In this document: piece after piece, positions 63,746 through 64,000 of the stretch | How the letters are laid out: every line of letters begins with the position of its first letter | Position numbering within the stretch: the stretch's first letter is position 1 | Assembly (NCBI GenBank): GCA_009928665.1 | Contig: SACF01000019.1 | Location: forward strand, 1 to 64,000 | Origin: Alphaproteobacteria bacterium | GTDB lineage: Bacteria; Bacteroidota; Bacteroidia; Bacteroidales; FEN-979 | Length of the DNA: 64,000 nt | Direction of reading: 5' to 3' | Translations under genes and position numbers: made by a program | Notes under the pieces: generated by a model | Seen by the model: only the letters and a program-made list of their open reading frames with translations | The model's database searches: none | Told to the model about the DNA's origin: nothing

Positions 63746-64000
63746 TTATCTATCATTTTGGTTCTTTAATAGTTTCAAATGTTCTGCATCGAATGGTACC
63801 GGATTAAACGGTCCCGGTTTTGTTTCCGCAACATCGGCCTGATTTTCGACCCAGACGAGAAAAGCCTCACAACGGTTTCCCAACACTTCAATCCATCCGC
63901 ACAAACAACCTTTTACCAGTTCCCGGCTGAACAGATCGGTTACATACCCGGCAATCAACTCACTGTTGAAGGATTCTGAAACCAGAAAGGCATTTTCACC
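63746..64000 (-). CDS. Partial gene, possibly a short KS/CLF-like protein
   Basis: The last 84 residues of a gene whose 5' end lies beyond the right edge; the frame is open to 64000. The visible part (AFLVSESFNSELIAGYVTDLF ... CEAFLVWVENQ) shows weak similarity in pattern to the CLF segments VHRTFSFESGLIDG and GEGAAFFLI, so it could be a Ketoacyl-synt_2-like protein of the kind found in aryl-polyene loci. The similarity is by eye and not firm. The stop is 2 nt before the ACP start. Confidence 0.4.
   Translation of the reverse strand, partial: GENAFLVSESFNSELIAGYVTDLFSRELVKGCLCGWIEVLGNRCEAFLVWVENQADVAETKPGPFNPVPFDAEHLKLLKNQNDR

Overview
The window looks like chromosomal DNA of a member of the Bacteroidota. 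The evidence is the gene content (TonB-dependent receptor with a carboxypeptidase-like N-terminal domain, DUF5723 outer-membrane protein, MutL/rhomboid/UvrB arrangement), very few Shine-Dalgarno sites, and repeated matches to the Bacteroidota promoter -7 box TAnnTTTG placed 15-40 nt before start codons. No rRNA, tRNA, CRISPR array, insertion sequence or phage gene was seen. The genus cannot be named from the sequence.

Layout. (1) 1-7.4 kb, minus strand: a housekeeping operon mutL - rhomboid - rhomboid - endonuclease/exonuclease/phosphatase-family membrane protein - uvrB (uvrB runs off the left edge), preceded by a DUF6580 membrane protein. (2) 7.5-9.9 kb: a lipoprotein amidohydrolase and an unknown secreted protein, facing each other across a hairpin terminator. 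(3) 9.95-33.4 kb, almost all minus strand: a tailoring and transport region with a PaaK-like adenylating enzyme, an outer-membrane protein, sulfotransferase, acyl carrier protein (ACP), BtrH-type acyltransferase, XRE-like regulator, ABC-2 permease, O-methyltransferase, a TIM-barrel oxidoreductase-like protein, TonB-dependent receptor, B12-radical SAM enzyme, C45 acyltransferase/hydrolase, carotenoid-isomerase-like flavoprotein, a giant exporter-acyltransferase-methyltransferase fusion and a glycosyltransferase-DUF2062 fusion. DUF5723 (26.85 kb) is the one plus-strand gene. (4) 33.5-44.0 kb: a second B12-radical SAM (plus strand), then on the minus strand an acyl-chain-building set: acyltransferase (AT), ACP, ketosynthase (KS), heme protein, hydroxyacyl-CoA dehydrogenase, third B12-radical SAM, KASIII-like protein, two enoyl-CoA hydratases, thioesterase and a hotdog dehydratase. 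(5) 44.1-56.5 kb: a chemosensory island (hybrid kinase, hydrogenase-like soluble chemoreceptor, CheW, CheR, CheW, MCP, CheA-REC, CheB, REC-kinase). (6) 56.6-64 kb, minus strand: LolB-like lipoprotein, LolA, polysaccharide deacetylase, two KS/chain-length-factor pairs, ACP and a partial gene running off the right edge.

How it fits together. Regions 3, 4 and 6 together hold the parts of a type II polyketide / fatty-acid-like pathway of the flexirubin / aryl-polyene kind: aryl-acid activation, KS plus chain-length factor, ACPs, dehydratases, MMPL exporter with acyltransferase, LolA/LolB-like shuttle, C45 and BtrH acyltransferases. Added to these are three B12-radical SAM proteins, a CrtI/CrtISO-like flavoprotein, a sulfotransferase and beta-oxidation-type enzymes used in place of FabG/FabZ. 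The product is probably a modified polyene or unusual fatty chain delivered to the outer membrane; its identity is not determinable here, and an ammonia lyase, a classical ketoreductase and DarA/DarB are not in the window. The chemosensory island lies inside this locus. It contains the most unusual single protein, a [FeFe]-hydrogenase-like domain fused to a methyl-accepting signalling domain.
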